DNA from: Picochlorum sp. 'celeri'
Taxonomy: Eukaryota > Chlorophyta > Trebouxiophyceae
DNA: 64,000 bases
Assembly (NCBI GenBank): GCA_010909725.1
Contig: JAACMV010000003.1
Coordinates: 682,001 to 746,000 of the forward strand
Direction of reading: 5' to 3'
How positions within the stretch are numbered: the first letter of the stretch is position 1; every line of letters starts with the position of its first letter. The notes below the pieces were generated by a model. That model worked only from the letters and a program-made list of their open reading frames with translations. It ran no database searches and had not been told where the DNA came from. The translations under genes and the position numbers were made by a program. Positions 49,377-60,278 of this stretch are shown piece after piece.

Positions 49377-49878
49377 CGTATCCGAATACAAATAGGTTTG
49401 ATATGAAATTTCAAGATGTATTTCTTAATATCGCATTAATCATTCAGAATGTAGGGTTTCTTTCTGTGTCGTGTTGTTTTTCGACATTCTGCCTCGGGAC
49501 ACGTCATCACCGTCGATCGGAAGAGTCCTTAAATAGATAGAAATGAACATCTATGTACTCCTCCACCTCCTCTCTGATCGAGTCTAATAATATATATAGA
49601 ACAATGGTGCGATGAATTATTCTCAATCTACGTTAGATTGCCAATCATCATCATCATCCCATGCATGCATGGGATTTGACCCACATGTGGGTGTGTACAC
49701 ACATTGGATTGTCCCATGAAGAAGCAAGTACCTGCTTTTTCCCAGGCATGTCCTGCCATTGCCTGGGACAGGGGCATTGTCATCTCATGATGCGTCCGAG
49801 TGACTCACGCATGATTGATCTGAGACTCCTTAATCTTTATACATATTGTTTATATCGAAGGAACCTACTGCTGCTGCG
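49377..49878. promoter_or_regulatory. Divergent gap with a cluster of perfect palindromes
   Basis: Between the small charged gene and the FN3 gene. Four perfect palindromes lie in 80 bases: CAATCTA-CGT-TAGATTG (49624-49640), CCCATGCATGCATGGG (49658-49673), CCCACATGTGGG (49680-49691) and GTGTGTACACAC (49691-49702). CCCAGGCA/TGCCTGGG (49741-49767) and a TGACTCA (AP-1-like, near 49800) follow. No exon is seen. This is likely promoter sequence of the FN3 gene at about 80-250 bases before its ATG. Confidence 0.5.
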
Positions 49879-50895
49879 ATGGTGGGCGTGCGCGCCGCTC
49901 ACATGTCACATGTGATGAGGACAATGCTGCTGCTGCTGGTGGTGTGCTGTGGCCTACCAGGCATGGTATGGGGAGCGGACGGGGCGTGCAGAGGGGCAAC
50001 GAGTCGGGATGTGCTCACAAACCTGCAGATTTACAGTGGGAATGAGAATGCTATTCTCATGTGGGAGTACCCGGAGGGTGTGTGTTTCCTGAGTTTTGTG
50101 GTGAGTGCCACAGAGCTGGATGGCTCTGGGCAGGATGTGAAGGAGGCTGCATCGTTCGAGACTACCTTGAGAAATACACTTGTGCCAAAGCTGAAAAACG
50201 GTATTCCTTATCGGTTTGATGTGCAAGTCAAGTATGCGCGTGATGCGTTCGGCCCGTCAATTTCCAACACGACCATACCATCGACTCCATGCAAGCAGAA
50301 GGGAGAGCCAGGGCCTGTCAAAGGCCTGAGCGTGGTGCGACAGACACCAGAATCTGTGGAGATTTGCTGGTCTGCCCCTGAGGATGGAGTCGGGTGTGTC
50401 GATGAATACATTATTGGGAAGAGAATGAAACCCAGGAATGATGCCGAGGCATTTTCAGAGGAATTCGAATGGAGTATAAGCAAAGCAGCACTCCCTGGCT
50501 GCCATACATTTACAGACCATGAGCTCAATCGACCATATGAATATGGTGTCCAAGCATATAATGCTCCTTCACAGATTGGTGGTGAGGCCAAGGTTGTCAA
50601 TGTGTATGTAGCTGATTCATGGCGATGTCTTCCTCTTGGAACATACTACCCGACATGCCAGGCTGCAAAGGATGGTGTCTGTGAGGCACTTGACTGCTCT
50701 GAGATTGCAGCTCAGGATAAATGTGATCTCCCATCGGTGAGAAAATATGATGCATTGAGAAAAACTGTTGTTCAGTACTGCTCAAGCGTTTGTCCGTGTG
50801 ATGTGCCTGATGAGGAAGAGATTGCCGTCATTGATGAATTGGAGTGGATGGATTTTCAGAGTCCTCTGCTGGGTGATGACATCTGCTGCGCATAA
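49879..50895 (+). CDS. Secreted fibronectin-III-like protein with C-terminal Cys-rich region
   Basis: 338 aa. Signal peptide through MVWG (with three upstream Met residues). Two FN3-like beta-sandwich units are suggested: NLQIYSGNENAILMWEYPEG ... NGIPYRFDVQVKY, and VKGLSVVRQTPESVEICWSAPEDG ... RPYEYGVQAYN. The last about 110 residues hold many Cys (PTCQAAKDGVCEALDCSEIAAQDKCD, YCSSVCPCD) and no anchor. An extracellular adhesion or matrix role is plausible; no partner is known. Confidence 0.6.
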   Translation: MVGVRAAHMSHVMRTMLLLLVVCCGLPGMVWGADGACRGATSRDVLTNLQIYSGNENAILMWEYPEGVCFLSFVVSATELDGSGQDVKEAASFETTLRNTLVPKLKNGIPYRFDVQVKYARDAFGPSISNTTIPSTPCKQKGEPGPVKGLSVVRQTPESVEICWSAPEDGVGCVDEYIIGKRMKPRNDAEAFSEEFEWSISKAALPGCHTFTDHELNRPYEYGVQAYNAPSQIGGEAKVVNVYVADSWRCLPLGTYYPTCQAAKDGVCEALDCSEIAAQDKCDLPSVRKYDALRKTVVQYCSSVCPCDVPDEEEIAVIDELEWMDFQSPLLGDDICCA

Positions 50896-50931
50896 TCAAT
50901 TATTAAATCATTGAATCTTATTTTGAATTGA

Positions 50932-51757
50932 TTATTGAAGGATTGCATGCTTGACTGCGGTATACATGAACGCCGAAGCCATTATGACACATATATGAAA
51001 GGCCTCGTGATACCCAAAAAGAGACGGAGCAACATTTGGCCAGTGCATAGCATACATGAGGCCACCAATTGAATACGTCAGTCCTGCACGCAATAGTAGC
51101 ATCAATGTATTTTGTACTTGAAGTATTGTCTGATGTTCAGTATATATATAAAAAACAAATACAACACACACCTCCTGCCACAAGATTAGTATACACTGTC
51201 GGCCCAAACATATCATGAATGTTGCTCAACACTGGAATCCCAATCCAACCCAAGGCAATGTATAAAGCAACAGACACCATCTTTGATTGAAACCCGCCTG
51301 CATTGAAGATGGAATGTACAATCCCCAGTATAGCTCCAATCCACACGAGGAGCAACAAGTATGATGCATTCACCTCCTCTCTGTCCAATGCAAGTGCACA
51401 GAATGGCGTGTATGTACCAGCTATCAACATGTATATGGCTGCATGATCCCATCTTCGAAGCATCAATCGTGTCTCTGGGTCCCAATGAGGTGTGTGGTAT
51501 ATCGATGAGATGCTGAACAGGCATGTTGTGCTTAGTGCAAATACCAGACACGCAGCTCTGCTGATGGGCGTTGATGCCTCAAAGATCAATCGGATACCTA
51601 CACCCATGAACAAATTGGGATGAATACTATTTAATATGCCTTCTATCGACATCGATTGTCCCGTACCGAAAGGAATCGAGAGAAAAGCAGCAATTATGTG
51701 GGAAACCCCACGGAGCTTGGCCTTTGCAGGCGCCTGGGCTTTATTTGCAGTGCCCAT
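50932..51757 (-). CDS. PAQR / hemolysin-III family membrane protein
   Basis: Two exons, 51757-51172 and 51083-50932, intron 51171-51084 (GTGTGT to GTGCAG, phase 1); 245 aa. Seven membrane helices are visible. Family motifs: SSIYHTPHW after helix 2, WDHAAIYMLIAGTYTPF in the middle, and GGLMYAMHWPN with FGYHEAFH in the last part, with the conserved His residues. The YqfA/HlyIII branch lacks a known ligand in algae. The HlyIII name is historical, and there is no evidence that this protein is a toxin. It is convergent with the FN3 gene (36 bases apart). Confidence 0.85.
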
Positions 51758-51938
51758 TTTATCAGCGTCCCTATAATACTCTATTACGATCTACAATACT
51801 ATTTATTTTATCGATTTAATGACACAAAGTACGAGTTTCTGCGTGAATGAGCGTCACGTCATCGTTTTTATGTTGTTTGTTTGTCCAACCACATTTTCAA
51901 AGGTGATCTCTGTTGCCTGATATAAACAAATGGCTCGC

Positions 51939-51954
51939 TCCCTTTTAAAAGGGA
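51939..51954. repeat. TCCCTTTTAAAAGGGA palindrome
   Basis: A 16-base perfect palindrome between the PAQR start and the 3' end of the M16 homologue, followed by GGAAATTTCC-like sequence. It may be a promoter site of the PAQR gene or a 3'-end signal of the M16 gene. Confidence 0.45.
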
Positions 51955-51991
51955 AATTTCCTTCCTATGGTAGGATATCCCATTATCATTG

Positions 51992-53644
51992 TTATTCTAA
52001 TGGATACATGATGACATTTCTGTCAGGGAACTGTCTCTTGATATCCGGCACAATGCTCTTGGCATCGCCAATAATCATAACTGTCATCTGTTTTGGATGC
52101 AAATGTCTTGCTGCAGCTGCCTGCACGCTCTGTGGGGTCGCAGTTTTCACCTTGTCCATATACTCGTAAATATAGTTCTCATCAATACCAAACGTTTCAA
52201 ATATGACAGCCCTTCTCAGTTGGTTCTGCAGACTTGCAAAACTGAAAACAAATGAATTTAAAGTTTGTTCTTGTGCTCTACTGAATTCATCATCACTGGG
52301 AATCATGGTCGTCGCCATATCAAGCGTGGTGAACAGGCTTTTTAATAGTGGTGCTGGTCTTTCTGTTTGCGCCGTGGCGAGAAAGAGACCAGGATGATCA
52401 ATTGGGGTCGATGCCCAACCAGCCGAGACAGAGTAGGCCAGGCCTTCTTTGCTGCGAATGCGATCAAACAAGCTGCCCCCAAATGAATTGAGCAGCTCCG
52501 ATAGAATACCCAGGTCTATTTCATCGGGATCTTTAAGGGCTATCCCAGGCTCTGCCACCGCTACGGTGCTCTGTCTCAAGCCTGGGGAGTCAATGATGTA
52601 CACATTGCCTGCCACATCTGTTTGGTCTGGAATCCCTGGGTTTGGAACGGCCACAGTATCATTCGAGGTATCACTCTTCCAGTCTTGAAAGTAATCTTGT
52701 AATGTACGGGTCATGCGTTTTGTGTTGAAATCACCAACAATACCAATAACGGTGGCCTTGGGATTCTCATGTTTTTGAATCCATGCTCGCATGTCATCCA
52801 TGGTCGTCTGAACTATCTGATCCTCGGTCGGTTCGGCAATATATACTGAATCTTTACCATAGATTAGCTTTTCAATCTCTCGAAGAGGCACATTCTGTGG
52901 AGAATCATTCTTATGGGCTAAAGCATTGATCAACTGCAACTTGTTCAACCGTAATTTGCTCTCAGACAAGTGAGGATCCTGCACCATTTCAGATACAAGT
53001 CCCACGACTCTACTCTCATCCCCTTTCAAGCACGAAAATCCAAATGTTACGGCTTCAGAACCAGATCCTCCTTCTATCTGTGCAGACATACTTTCTAAAA
53101 TTTCATCAAACTCTTCCTCTGGATGAGAAACACTCCCACCAGATCTCTGTATCGATGCAGATAAAGTCGATAATGCTGGATTGGAAGCTGGAGCAAGTCT
53201 ATCTCCCCCCTTGATGGATACAATCCCACGCACAAGAGGCACTTCATGGTCCTCTAGAAGAATAAGCCTGATACCATTCTTCAAGCGCAACCTTGTATAC
53301 GTTGGTGCATCCGGTGTTTTGATCTCTGAAAATGATTCAGGCAGCGATGGAAGGCTATCAAACGCGGACTTCACCCGCTGATCAAATTGATACATGGTGG
53401 TCACCTCTGGAGGAGGTGGACTAGCATGTGCATCATTAGAAACACCACACCCAAGTTGCAGGGCAAGCATACTCCCGACAACAGATACAGCTGCTTGTCG
53501 TACAATGTCTCCAGTAGATGCAGAAGCAGGTGTCTGTGCCCTTGAACAATGCAATGCTCTGCCTGGGACCACCACCCTACCACTCATAGCTCCTTCTTGC
53601 CTACCATGCCATTCTCGTGGTCCCGATACCGACCTTATTTTCAT
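51992..53644 (-). CDS. M16 peptidase homologue without the zinc motif, lumen-targeted
   Basis: 550 aa. The N-terminus (1-78) looks like a bipartite plastid signal: basic transit part, hydrophobic VVGSMLALQLGCGV, then AHAS cleavage. Two M16 domains follow. Where active M16 enzymes have HXXEH, this sequence reads ALSTLSASIQRSGG, so the zinc ligands are missing. The second domain keeps the FDRIRSKEGLAYSVSAG motif. It is therefore probably a non-catalytic subunit of an M16 heterodimer, as in the C-terminal-type bacterial and plant M16B partners. A catalytic partner would be encoded elsewhere. Confidence 0.75.
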   Translation of the reverse strand: MKIRSVSGPREWHGRQEGAMSGRVVVPGRALHCSRAQTPASASTGDIVRQAAVSVVGSMLALQLGCGVSNDAHASPPPPEVTTMYQFDQRVKSAFDSLPSLPESFSEIKTPDAPTYTRLRLKNGIRLILLEDHEVPLVRGIVSIKGGDRLAPASNPALSTLSASIQRSGGSVSHPEEEFDEILESMSAQIEGGSGSEAVTFGFSCLKGDESRVVGLVSEMVQDPHLSESKLRLNKLQLINALAHKNDSPQNVPLREIEKLIYGKDSVYIAEPTEDQIVQTTMDDMRAWIQKHENPKATVIGIVGDFNTKRMTRTLQDYFQDWKSDTSNDTVAVPNPGIPDQTDVAGNVYIIDSPGLRQSTVAVAEPGIALKDPDEIDLGILSELLNSFGGSLFDRIRSKEGLAYSVSAGWASTPIDHPGLFLATAQTERPAPLLKSLFTTLDMATTMIPSDDEFSRAQEQTLNSFVFSFASLQNQLRRAVIFETFGIDENYIYEYMDKVKTATPQSVQAAAARHLHPKQMTVMIIGDAKSIVPDIKRQFPDRNVIMYPLE

Positions 53645-53878
53645 CGTGTCACCATGTGTGAAACAGGCATATAGTTATTGAAAATTCTGCCGATCAGTCG
53701 AAAGACTTGGATGGATGACATTAAACCTTGGGTGTTTTCTAAATCTTAACATCGGAAGAAAAGCATGGTCTGATTCACGGATGGTCCTATTCTGTCCAAA
53801 ATTTTCAAGCATCAGAGTACAATTAATGCCTTAAATACATTAATCAAGCATATTCTCGTGTTGATTGATTCATCCACC

Positions 53879-55860
53879 ATGGGAAAGGGTGATACGAGTG
53901 AAAAGGCTGCAACCATGTCTCATGGGGTGTTCTCACGCCATACTGTGTGCTTGGTTCTGGATTACGGATCACAATACACTCAATTGATTGCAAGAAGAAT
54001 TCGTGACAATGGAGTTTTGTCAATGTTGCTTCCAGGGGATGTTTCTTTGGTGCGTCATGCATCCCACATTGTCATGCATGTTCGATTCGCCTCTGTTGGA
54101 GGCAGTATGGAGCATGATGCATGATATCATGATGTATATCTGACTTAAACTAATGAAATGTTACTATATTGTGTAGGATCGTATCAAAGAGGCGCAGCCA
54201 AAGGCAATTATTCTGTCTGGAGGGCCAAACTCTGTCCATGTGGAAGGGGCTCCTCGTTTACCTGATGGATTCTTCGAGTATTGTGATGAGCATAGTATAC
54301 CAGTGCTTGGTATTTGCTATGGGATGCAGTTAATTGTGCATACTCTCGGAGGTGAGGTGAAGAGTGCTACTGGTGGAGGAGAGTATGGAAGGATGCCAGT
54401 GCACACTGTGTCTGATTCCATCTTGTATGAGGGTGTTGATGGTCCATCGCAGTTGGTATGGATGAGTCATGGTGATGAGGCAGTGCGACTGCCTGATGGA
54501 TTTGTTTGTGTTGGTAAGAGTGAACAGGGGGCTGTTGTTGCGATTGAGAGCCCGTCACGGAAGATTTTTGGGCTCCAATATCATCCAGAAGTGGTTCACT
54601 CAGAGCGAGGTGGGGAAACGATCAAACACTTTCTGTTCGATTTGGCACAGCTGAGTGGAGATTGGAAGATGGAGAATGTCTTGGAAGAAGAGATGGAAAA
54701 GGTGAGGAAGCAGGTTGGGCCAAAGGATCATGTGATTTGTGCATTATCTGGGGGTGTGGACTCTACTGTGGCTGCCACTCTTGTGCACAAGGTTTTGGGT
54801 GATCGTTTGCACTGTGTTTTCGTTGACAACGGTTTACTCCGGTATAAAGAAGGAGAGAGAGTTATGAGTACGTTCAAAGAGCATCTGCATTTACCGGTGA
54901 CAAAAATTGATGATTCCAAGCGCATGCTGTCCAAGCTGGCAGGGGTATCTGATCCGGAGAAGAAACGTAAGACGATTGGGGCAGGATTCATAGACGTGTT
55001 TTCGGAATTTGCAACAAAACTTGAGAATGAATTGGGCCACAAGCCTAAATTTTTAGTTCAAGGAACTCTGTATCCCGATGTGATTGAATCATGCCCTCCT
55101 CCAGGGAAGGGCCAGAAGCACAGTCACACCATCAAGAGTCATCATAATGTCGGTGGATTGCCCGAGGATTTGCAATTTGATTTAATCGAGCCATTACGGG
55201 AATTGTTCAAGGATGAAGTACGGGCGATGGGAAGGCTTTTGGGTGTGCCAGAACAGTTTATAGCTCGCCATCCATTCCCAGGACCTGGTCTGGCTGTCAG
55301 AGTGCTGGGTGATGTGACTGAAAACAATGCACTGGATATCTTGCGGGACGTAGATGAAGTATACATTAATGCTATTAAAGAACATGGATTATATGATAAA
55401 ATTTGGCAGGCATTTGCAGTATTTTTGCCCATTAAGAGTGTCGGTACGTGTTTTTTTGTGCAAAAGAAGGACTGTCGCGGTGATGATTGAAGAAAATTAC
55501 AATTGCTGTTCAATCCGACTGTACAACGTACATCATGGTGGACACGCTGACCCTTCCCCAGCTGAGCGACACAAATTACTCTTCTTCCTCATTGTGGCAT
55601 ATGACAATGTACCATGAATTGATACTAGTATCCTTTTGTTTGTCTACCCTGCAGGAGTCCAAGGAGATCAGAGAACGCATTCCTACGTTGTTGGTCTAAG
55701 GGCAGTTACGTCATCCGATGGCATGACTGCAGACTGGTATCCCTTTGAACCAAGCTTTCTTCAGTATGTCTCTACCAAAATCTGCAATACGATTCGAGGG
55801 GTCAACCGAGTCGTCTATGATGTCACATCAAAGCCTCCTGGAACAATCGAGTGGGAATAA
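53879..55860 (+). CDS. GMP synthetase (glutamine-hydrolysing)
   Basis: Three exons, 53879-54049, 54177-55443 and 55655-55860, with introns 54050-54176 (GTGCGT/TGTAG) and 55444-55654 (GTACGT/CTGCAG); phases 0 and 1; 547 aa. The amidotransferase half has [21 protein letters not shown] (nucleophile Cys) and LQYHPEV. The ATP-pyrophosphatase half has [14 protein letters not shown]. The C-terminal dimerisation part ends [15 protein letters not shown] ... KPPGTIEWE. It aminates XMP to GMP. The second intron splits IKSVG|VQGD. Confidence 0.95.
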
Positions 55861-56202
55861 ATTCAATCGATCCTTGAAGAAATGGCTGTAAAATAAAAAA
55901 CCTAGATTAGTCACAAATTAACGTACTCCATTGGTACGATATACGTGGATATTCCCGAGAATCGCCAAAGAATTAAGGACAGCATGTGCAAGTTCTGCAT
56001 GTCAACTTGACTGGTGTCGATTCCGTAGGCGACGGTACTATTCAATTTCCTCGAATTAATGACATAAAACTAGTATACTATTGTAGATCAATTCTATTTC
56101 CTGGACACGACAGCTAGCAGAAAAGTACTTGTGCCACGACATGCGTCTTTGGTCCTAGAGAGAATGTGACTCTGTTTTTCTGTCTAAAATAGTCTATGCA
56201 TT
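55861..56202. other. Gap between GMP synthetase and the TMEM242-like gene
   Basis: About 340 bases. A CGTAC/GTACG inverted repeat lies near 55923-55940. No exon or RNA recognised. Confidence 0.4.
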
Positions 56203-56728
56203 ATGGAGGACCATCGCGAGGGAGAATCAACAACCAAAGAGTCCACCTCTCAGCATGCATTGACTCCATACTCTCTTCTATCAATTGGATCTGCTGCATT
56301 TGCAGGGGCAGCAGTACTCACTGGGACTATGCACTATTACGGAACTGCCAAGGCACTGTCGAAAGAGGGCATACCCCCATCTTCTCGATATCAAGCATTC
56401 CCAGTTGCTGCAAAAGCTTTAGCTGTAAGTACTCTTGGATGCGTGCTGTTTGGAGCCTTGGCAGCATGGGGCATGACTTCTTTTGGTCAAGTAGCATACA
56501 AAGACACTGCAGGTGTCTCAATTTCTGATGCCATATCTCTGGCCAAGCAACAACGGGTGCGGTTTTACATACCATTGGCACAAATAAATAGCAGTTCTGA
56601 GATGCATTTTATTATTAAAATAATGTCATTCTGTCTTTGGTTGGCGAATGCAGGAGATTATACAAAATGAGTTTCGGAAGCGCCTCCAGTCATCATCTGG
56701 AAAGCATCCCAATGATGATCAACCATAA
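56203..56728 (+). CDS. TMEM242-like two-pass membrane protein
   Basis: Two exons, 56203-56556 and 56654-56728, intron 56557-56653 (GTGCGG to ATGCAG, phase 0); 142 aa. Two hydrophobic segments (about 26-46 and 66-90) flank a short loop. The second helix SKEGI ... FPVAAKALAVSTLGCVLFGAL and the following GVSISDAISLAKQQREII are like the TMEM242 family, a mitochondrial inner-membrane protein linked to ATP synthase and complex I assembly. The joined C-terminus is EIIQNEFRKRLQ. Assignment rests on pattern similarity and is tentative. Confidence 0.55.
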
Positions 56729-57164
56729 ACATATCATAAGAGTTTATATCCCTCGCTCTGCTATCTGGATCACGCAGTGTTGGTGAAAAGCTGAGACAAT
56801 CCTCATTCGAGAGATAATGGTAAAGGAAAGGGAACATTTTCTGAACCTAGAGCTCGTTTGGAATAGTCAGCAATGCTGGATACGTCTTTTATTATTTGTA
56901 CAGAGTCATACATTTCATCAACTGTCGCTGATATATAGTGCTACGCTGTGTGTTGAGCGAGGAGTATATTCATTTTCTATTTGCTATACATGCTGAATAA
57001 ATCAATGCATCTTCAGGTGTTTTGTAACTGTAACGTTTCTTTTTTACTTGACATGTTTCAGATCGTGACAACACATTGTTTCTCCACAAAAGATTGCAAA
57101 ATAATCGATCACTACTGCGTTTGTATTATTATGTACAATACTACATCTATGTGGTTGTAGGACA
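56729..57164. other. Convergent intergenic gap
   Basis: 436 bases between the TMEM242-like stop and the RRM gene stop. AT-rich, no gene seen. Confidence 0.4.
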
Positions 57165-58028
57165 CTAGTATCGGTCATAGTCTCGATACGGGCGTCTGTC
57201 ATAATGCACATCTCTGCATACAACACAATTGGTGAGACCCTTTCATCATCTTCTCTGAAATACACCTTGCGTCATCTCCAGCAGCAGCAGCACATGCGTA
57301 TCATTCCACACAGTGATGTACTTACCGACCATCATATCTGTCCCGGCGGTCATAATCCCGACGATCATCACGACGGTCATAATCGCGGCGGTCATAGTCA
57401 CGACGATCATAATCGCGGCGATCATAGTCACGACGATCATAATCCCTTCTTCCGGAATCCCTGTATGAGCGCCTGTCGTCGTATCCCCCACGGCGATCAT
57501 ACCCACCTCTACCAAAGTCTCTGCGTGGTCCACCACGGCCACGGCGAGGTCTTGGGCCAATCTCAGACCGTGGAATCGCTGCGCGAACAGAGATACGACG
57601 TCCATCAATCTCTGTATCGTGTACCTTGGCAATAGCATCCTCCCTGGATGCTTCGTCCTTGAAGTACACAAACCCAAAGCCACGGCTCTTTCCGTTGAAC
57701 TTGTCCTTCATCACAACGCACTCATCCGGCGCAAAGTCAGCAAAAACTGCATCAATAAGACATTATAAAGATCAGAGTATCCATCTAAATAAAGAAAGAA
57801 TGCAAAGATTCAAGAGCATGCACGAATCTACGTTCATCAGCAGGACGCACTGTCTCTGAGGTCTTCATCCTCAATCTTCCATGGAAGTCCACCTACAAAT
57901 GCTTTGAATGAATTGTCTTCCTCATTTTCAGGCATACGTTCATCCTTTGGGGACAAGGAACGGGCTCTGTCACCGTCGTCATCTCTGCGGGCAGGACTGC
58001 GGGAACGTTCTCTGTCACTTTCACTCAT
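57165..58028 (-). CDS. RRM RNA-binding protein with RDY-repeat tail
   Basis: Three exons: 58028-57851, 57746-57326 and 57213-57165; introns 57850-57747 (GTGCGT/ATGCAG) and 57325-57214 (GTAAGT/ATGCAG); 215 aa. The first exon starts with an SR-like segment (SESDRERSRSPARRDDDG). One RRM follows: AFVGGLPW (RNP2) and SRGFGFVYF (RNP1), with FADFAPDECVVMKD across the first junction. The tail is GRGG then many RDYDRRDY units, resembling eIF4H/4B- and SR-type proteins. The repeat region is built from a near-identical DNA repeat at about 57344-57446. Roles in translation initiation or splicing are possible. Confidence 0.85.
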
Positions 58029-58154
58029 CCTTACTCCTCTGATATCTTTTTAAATATTTTTTGTTGAATTTGTAATGGGTGGGATGCATGAGTAGACTTT
58101 GGTTTTGGTCAATACTCCGCCCATCATTGAAACAAAGGCATGGAGGGTATTTCT

Positions 58155-58179
58155 CCCATCAACGTATCGATTTGATGGG
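58155..58179. promoter_or_regulatory. CCCATCAA/TTGATGGG inverted repeat in a divergent promoter
   Basis: Eight-base perfect arms separated by nine bases, 25 bases overall, exactly the length of the palindrome at 23893-23917. It lies between the RRM (58028) and Der (58277) start codons. Confidence 0.45.
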
Positions 58180-58276
58180 TGTATTGGGCATTTGACGGGT
58201 TCTCCATGTGGGACTACAGTCTGGCTTCTTCAGTGAGCCATATCTATGTTGCATATTAAATTGAATAGGTAGTAAG

Positions 58277-60239
58277 ATGTCATTGTTTAGACTTTGTAGA
58301 GGGTGGCGAGATCGAGAAGGATTGGCATGGATGCGTCGTGGGTATCAGCAGGAAGGGACAAGCCTTCTTCTTGGGGACAGTGCTGTCCTCTGCGGTGCGA
58401 CGCAGATTGTAACACGATGTGTACATTCACTGTTTGAAAACAACAATAGACGAGTTTCGTCGAAAGAAACACCGAGAGCGAGACAGCAGCTGCCAGACTC
58501 TTTGCTTCCAGTGGTGAGTTGTTCTTCTTTGTCTGTGCTTGAGGAGTGAGAGTTCATTGCTTGGTTCTCTCTGGGGTTGTGTTATCCTTGTGCTGCATGG
58601 TGCATCTACTATTGATGGTAATGTACCGATAAATCTATGCAGGTTTCTATTGTTGGTCGGCCGAATGTGGGCAAGAGTGCATTGTTTAATAGATTTGTGA
58701 AGAAGCGGCAAGCCATTGTCAGAGATACTCCTTTGGGGCATGTGACCAGAGATTATCAAGAAGGAAGAGCTTCTGTTGCAGATTTGCAATTTTTGGCTAT
58801 AGATACGTCTGGTTTAGAGCCTCATTACCCGACGGACTCGATACAGATGCGAGCAACATCATTGACTCGAGATGTGTTGCAGCGGTCTGATGTCATCTTG
58901 TTTCTGTTGGACGGTCGGGATGGCGTTCTGGTCACGGATGAGAATGTGGCAGGATGGTTTCGGTCTTCCGGAAATGATATAGTACAGAAAATTATTCCCG
59001 TGGTGAATAAATGTGAAAGTAGTGCGCGTAGAGATGGTGTTGAAGCAGAGGTGTCACGGTTGGGGTTTGATGACTATGTTGCTATTTCGGCGGAGACAGG
59101 GGAAGGTATGGCTGATTTATACCAGAGTCTTGCTGAGAAGATTGATAGTATAATTGATTCACGGATAGAGGCGATGGCGAGTCTTGGTGACGAGGTGGAT
59201 AGTGAACGAGATGACAGTGTCCATGCTTCTTCTTCTTCTTCTTCTCATGCACGGCATCCTAAAATTGCCATTATGGGGCTTACGAATGTGGTGCGTCATG
59301 TTAAATATGTATCGTAATTATCCCGCATGTGACAAACAAATGGGTTGTAACATGCTGTATCTATGCAGGGTAAGAGCACGCTGATGAACAGGATCCTTGG
59401 GCATGAGAGATGCATCACTGGCCCAGAGCCGGGCTTGACGAGGGATGCCATCTCCACAAGGGTAAAGTTTGAGGGTGGAACGGTTGAGATTATAGACACA
59501 GCTGGATGGATTAAAAAGAGTCAGTTAAAGGCGCACGATGATTCTGAAGGAGCCGTTGCAGAGTTGACCATGCGCGAGGGTAAAACTGTGTTGCGTTTTG
59601 TGCACATCGTGTTGCTCTTGATCGACTGCACCAGGTGCGTGAATCTTGTATATATTTATGCACCGACGGCTACCCTCAAACTATTTAAACATCGATTGAT
59701 GCAGGGTTCTCAGAAGAGATACGGGGCTGACGCATGCTGAAGCAGCATTGGCAGCTGATGCTGTGGCCCAAGGCCGAGCTCTCATTGTGTGCCTGAACAA
59801 GGTAGATATGGTATCTTCTCATCCAGGACAGTACGAACATATCATAGACTTGGTACAGCAAGATTTAACCCGAGTCACACCAGAGCTAGGACAAGGAACG
59901 ATGATTCCTATTTCAGCACTTCAAGGAAGTGGTGTACCAGGCATTCTGCCAGCTGCAATGGCAGCATATGAGACCTGGAATAGACGCATCCCAACAGGAA
60001 AGCTCAACTCTTGGCTTCAGAAGGAAAGTAAACTGAGATTTGAAGGAGGAGGAAAGGAGATTGGAAGAATCAAGTATGTATCTCAAGTCAAGTCTCGTCC
60101 CCCCTCCTTTGTTGCCTTTGTCTCTGGCAAATCCTCCCTAAGCGATGCCACGTGTCGTTTCCTGGCCAATAGCATTCGAAAAGAATTCAATCTCGAAAGC
60201 ATACCGATTCGAATTACGGTGCGAACGACTAGAAAATAA
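58277..60239 (+). CDS. EngA/Der double GTPase with organelle presequence
   Basis: Four exons, 58277-58513, 58643-59290, 59369-59634 and 59705-60239; introns 58514-58642, 59291-59368 and 59635-59704 bounded by GTGAGT/ATGCAG, GTGCGT/ATGCAG and GTGCGT/ATGCAG; 561 aa. The first exon encodes an Arg-rich presequence (MSLFRLCRGWRDREG). GTPase domain 1 begins VSIVGRPNVGKSALFNRF, domain 2 begins KIAIMGLTNVGKSTLMNRIL, and the switch/NKVD motif is CLNKVDMV. A KH-like C-terminal domain ends FNLESIPIRITVRTTRK. Der binds the 50S subunit in assembly. The GTPase-2 P-loop is split by an intron between NV and GKS. Plastid or mitochondrial ribosome assembly is inferred. Confidence 0.9.
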
Positions 60240-60278
60240 AATAAAACTTCCTTATGTGTTACACTAGAAGAAAATATG

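Noticed and set aside
49019..49540. 173-codon plus-strand ORF
   Set aside because: Longer than the opposite frame but its residue mix is the mirror of the acidic/basic protein read on the minus strand; the minus frame has the better bias.
57246..57683. 145-codon minus-strand ORF with IMIVVTMT repeats
   Set aside because: It is a shifted frame of the RDY repeat in the RRM gene.
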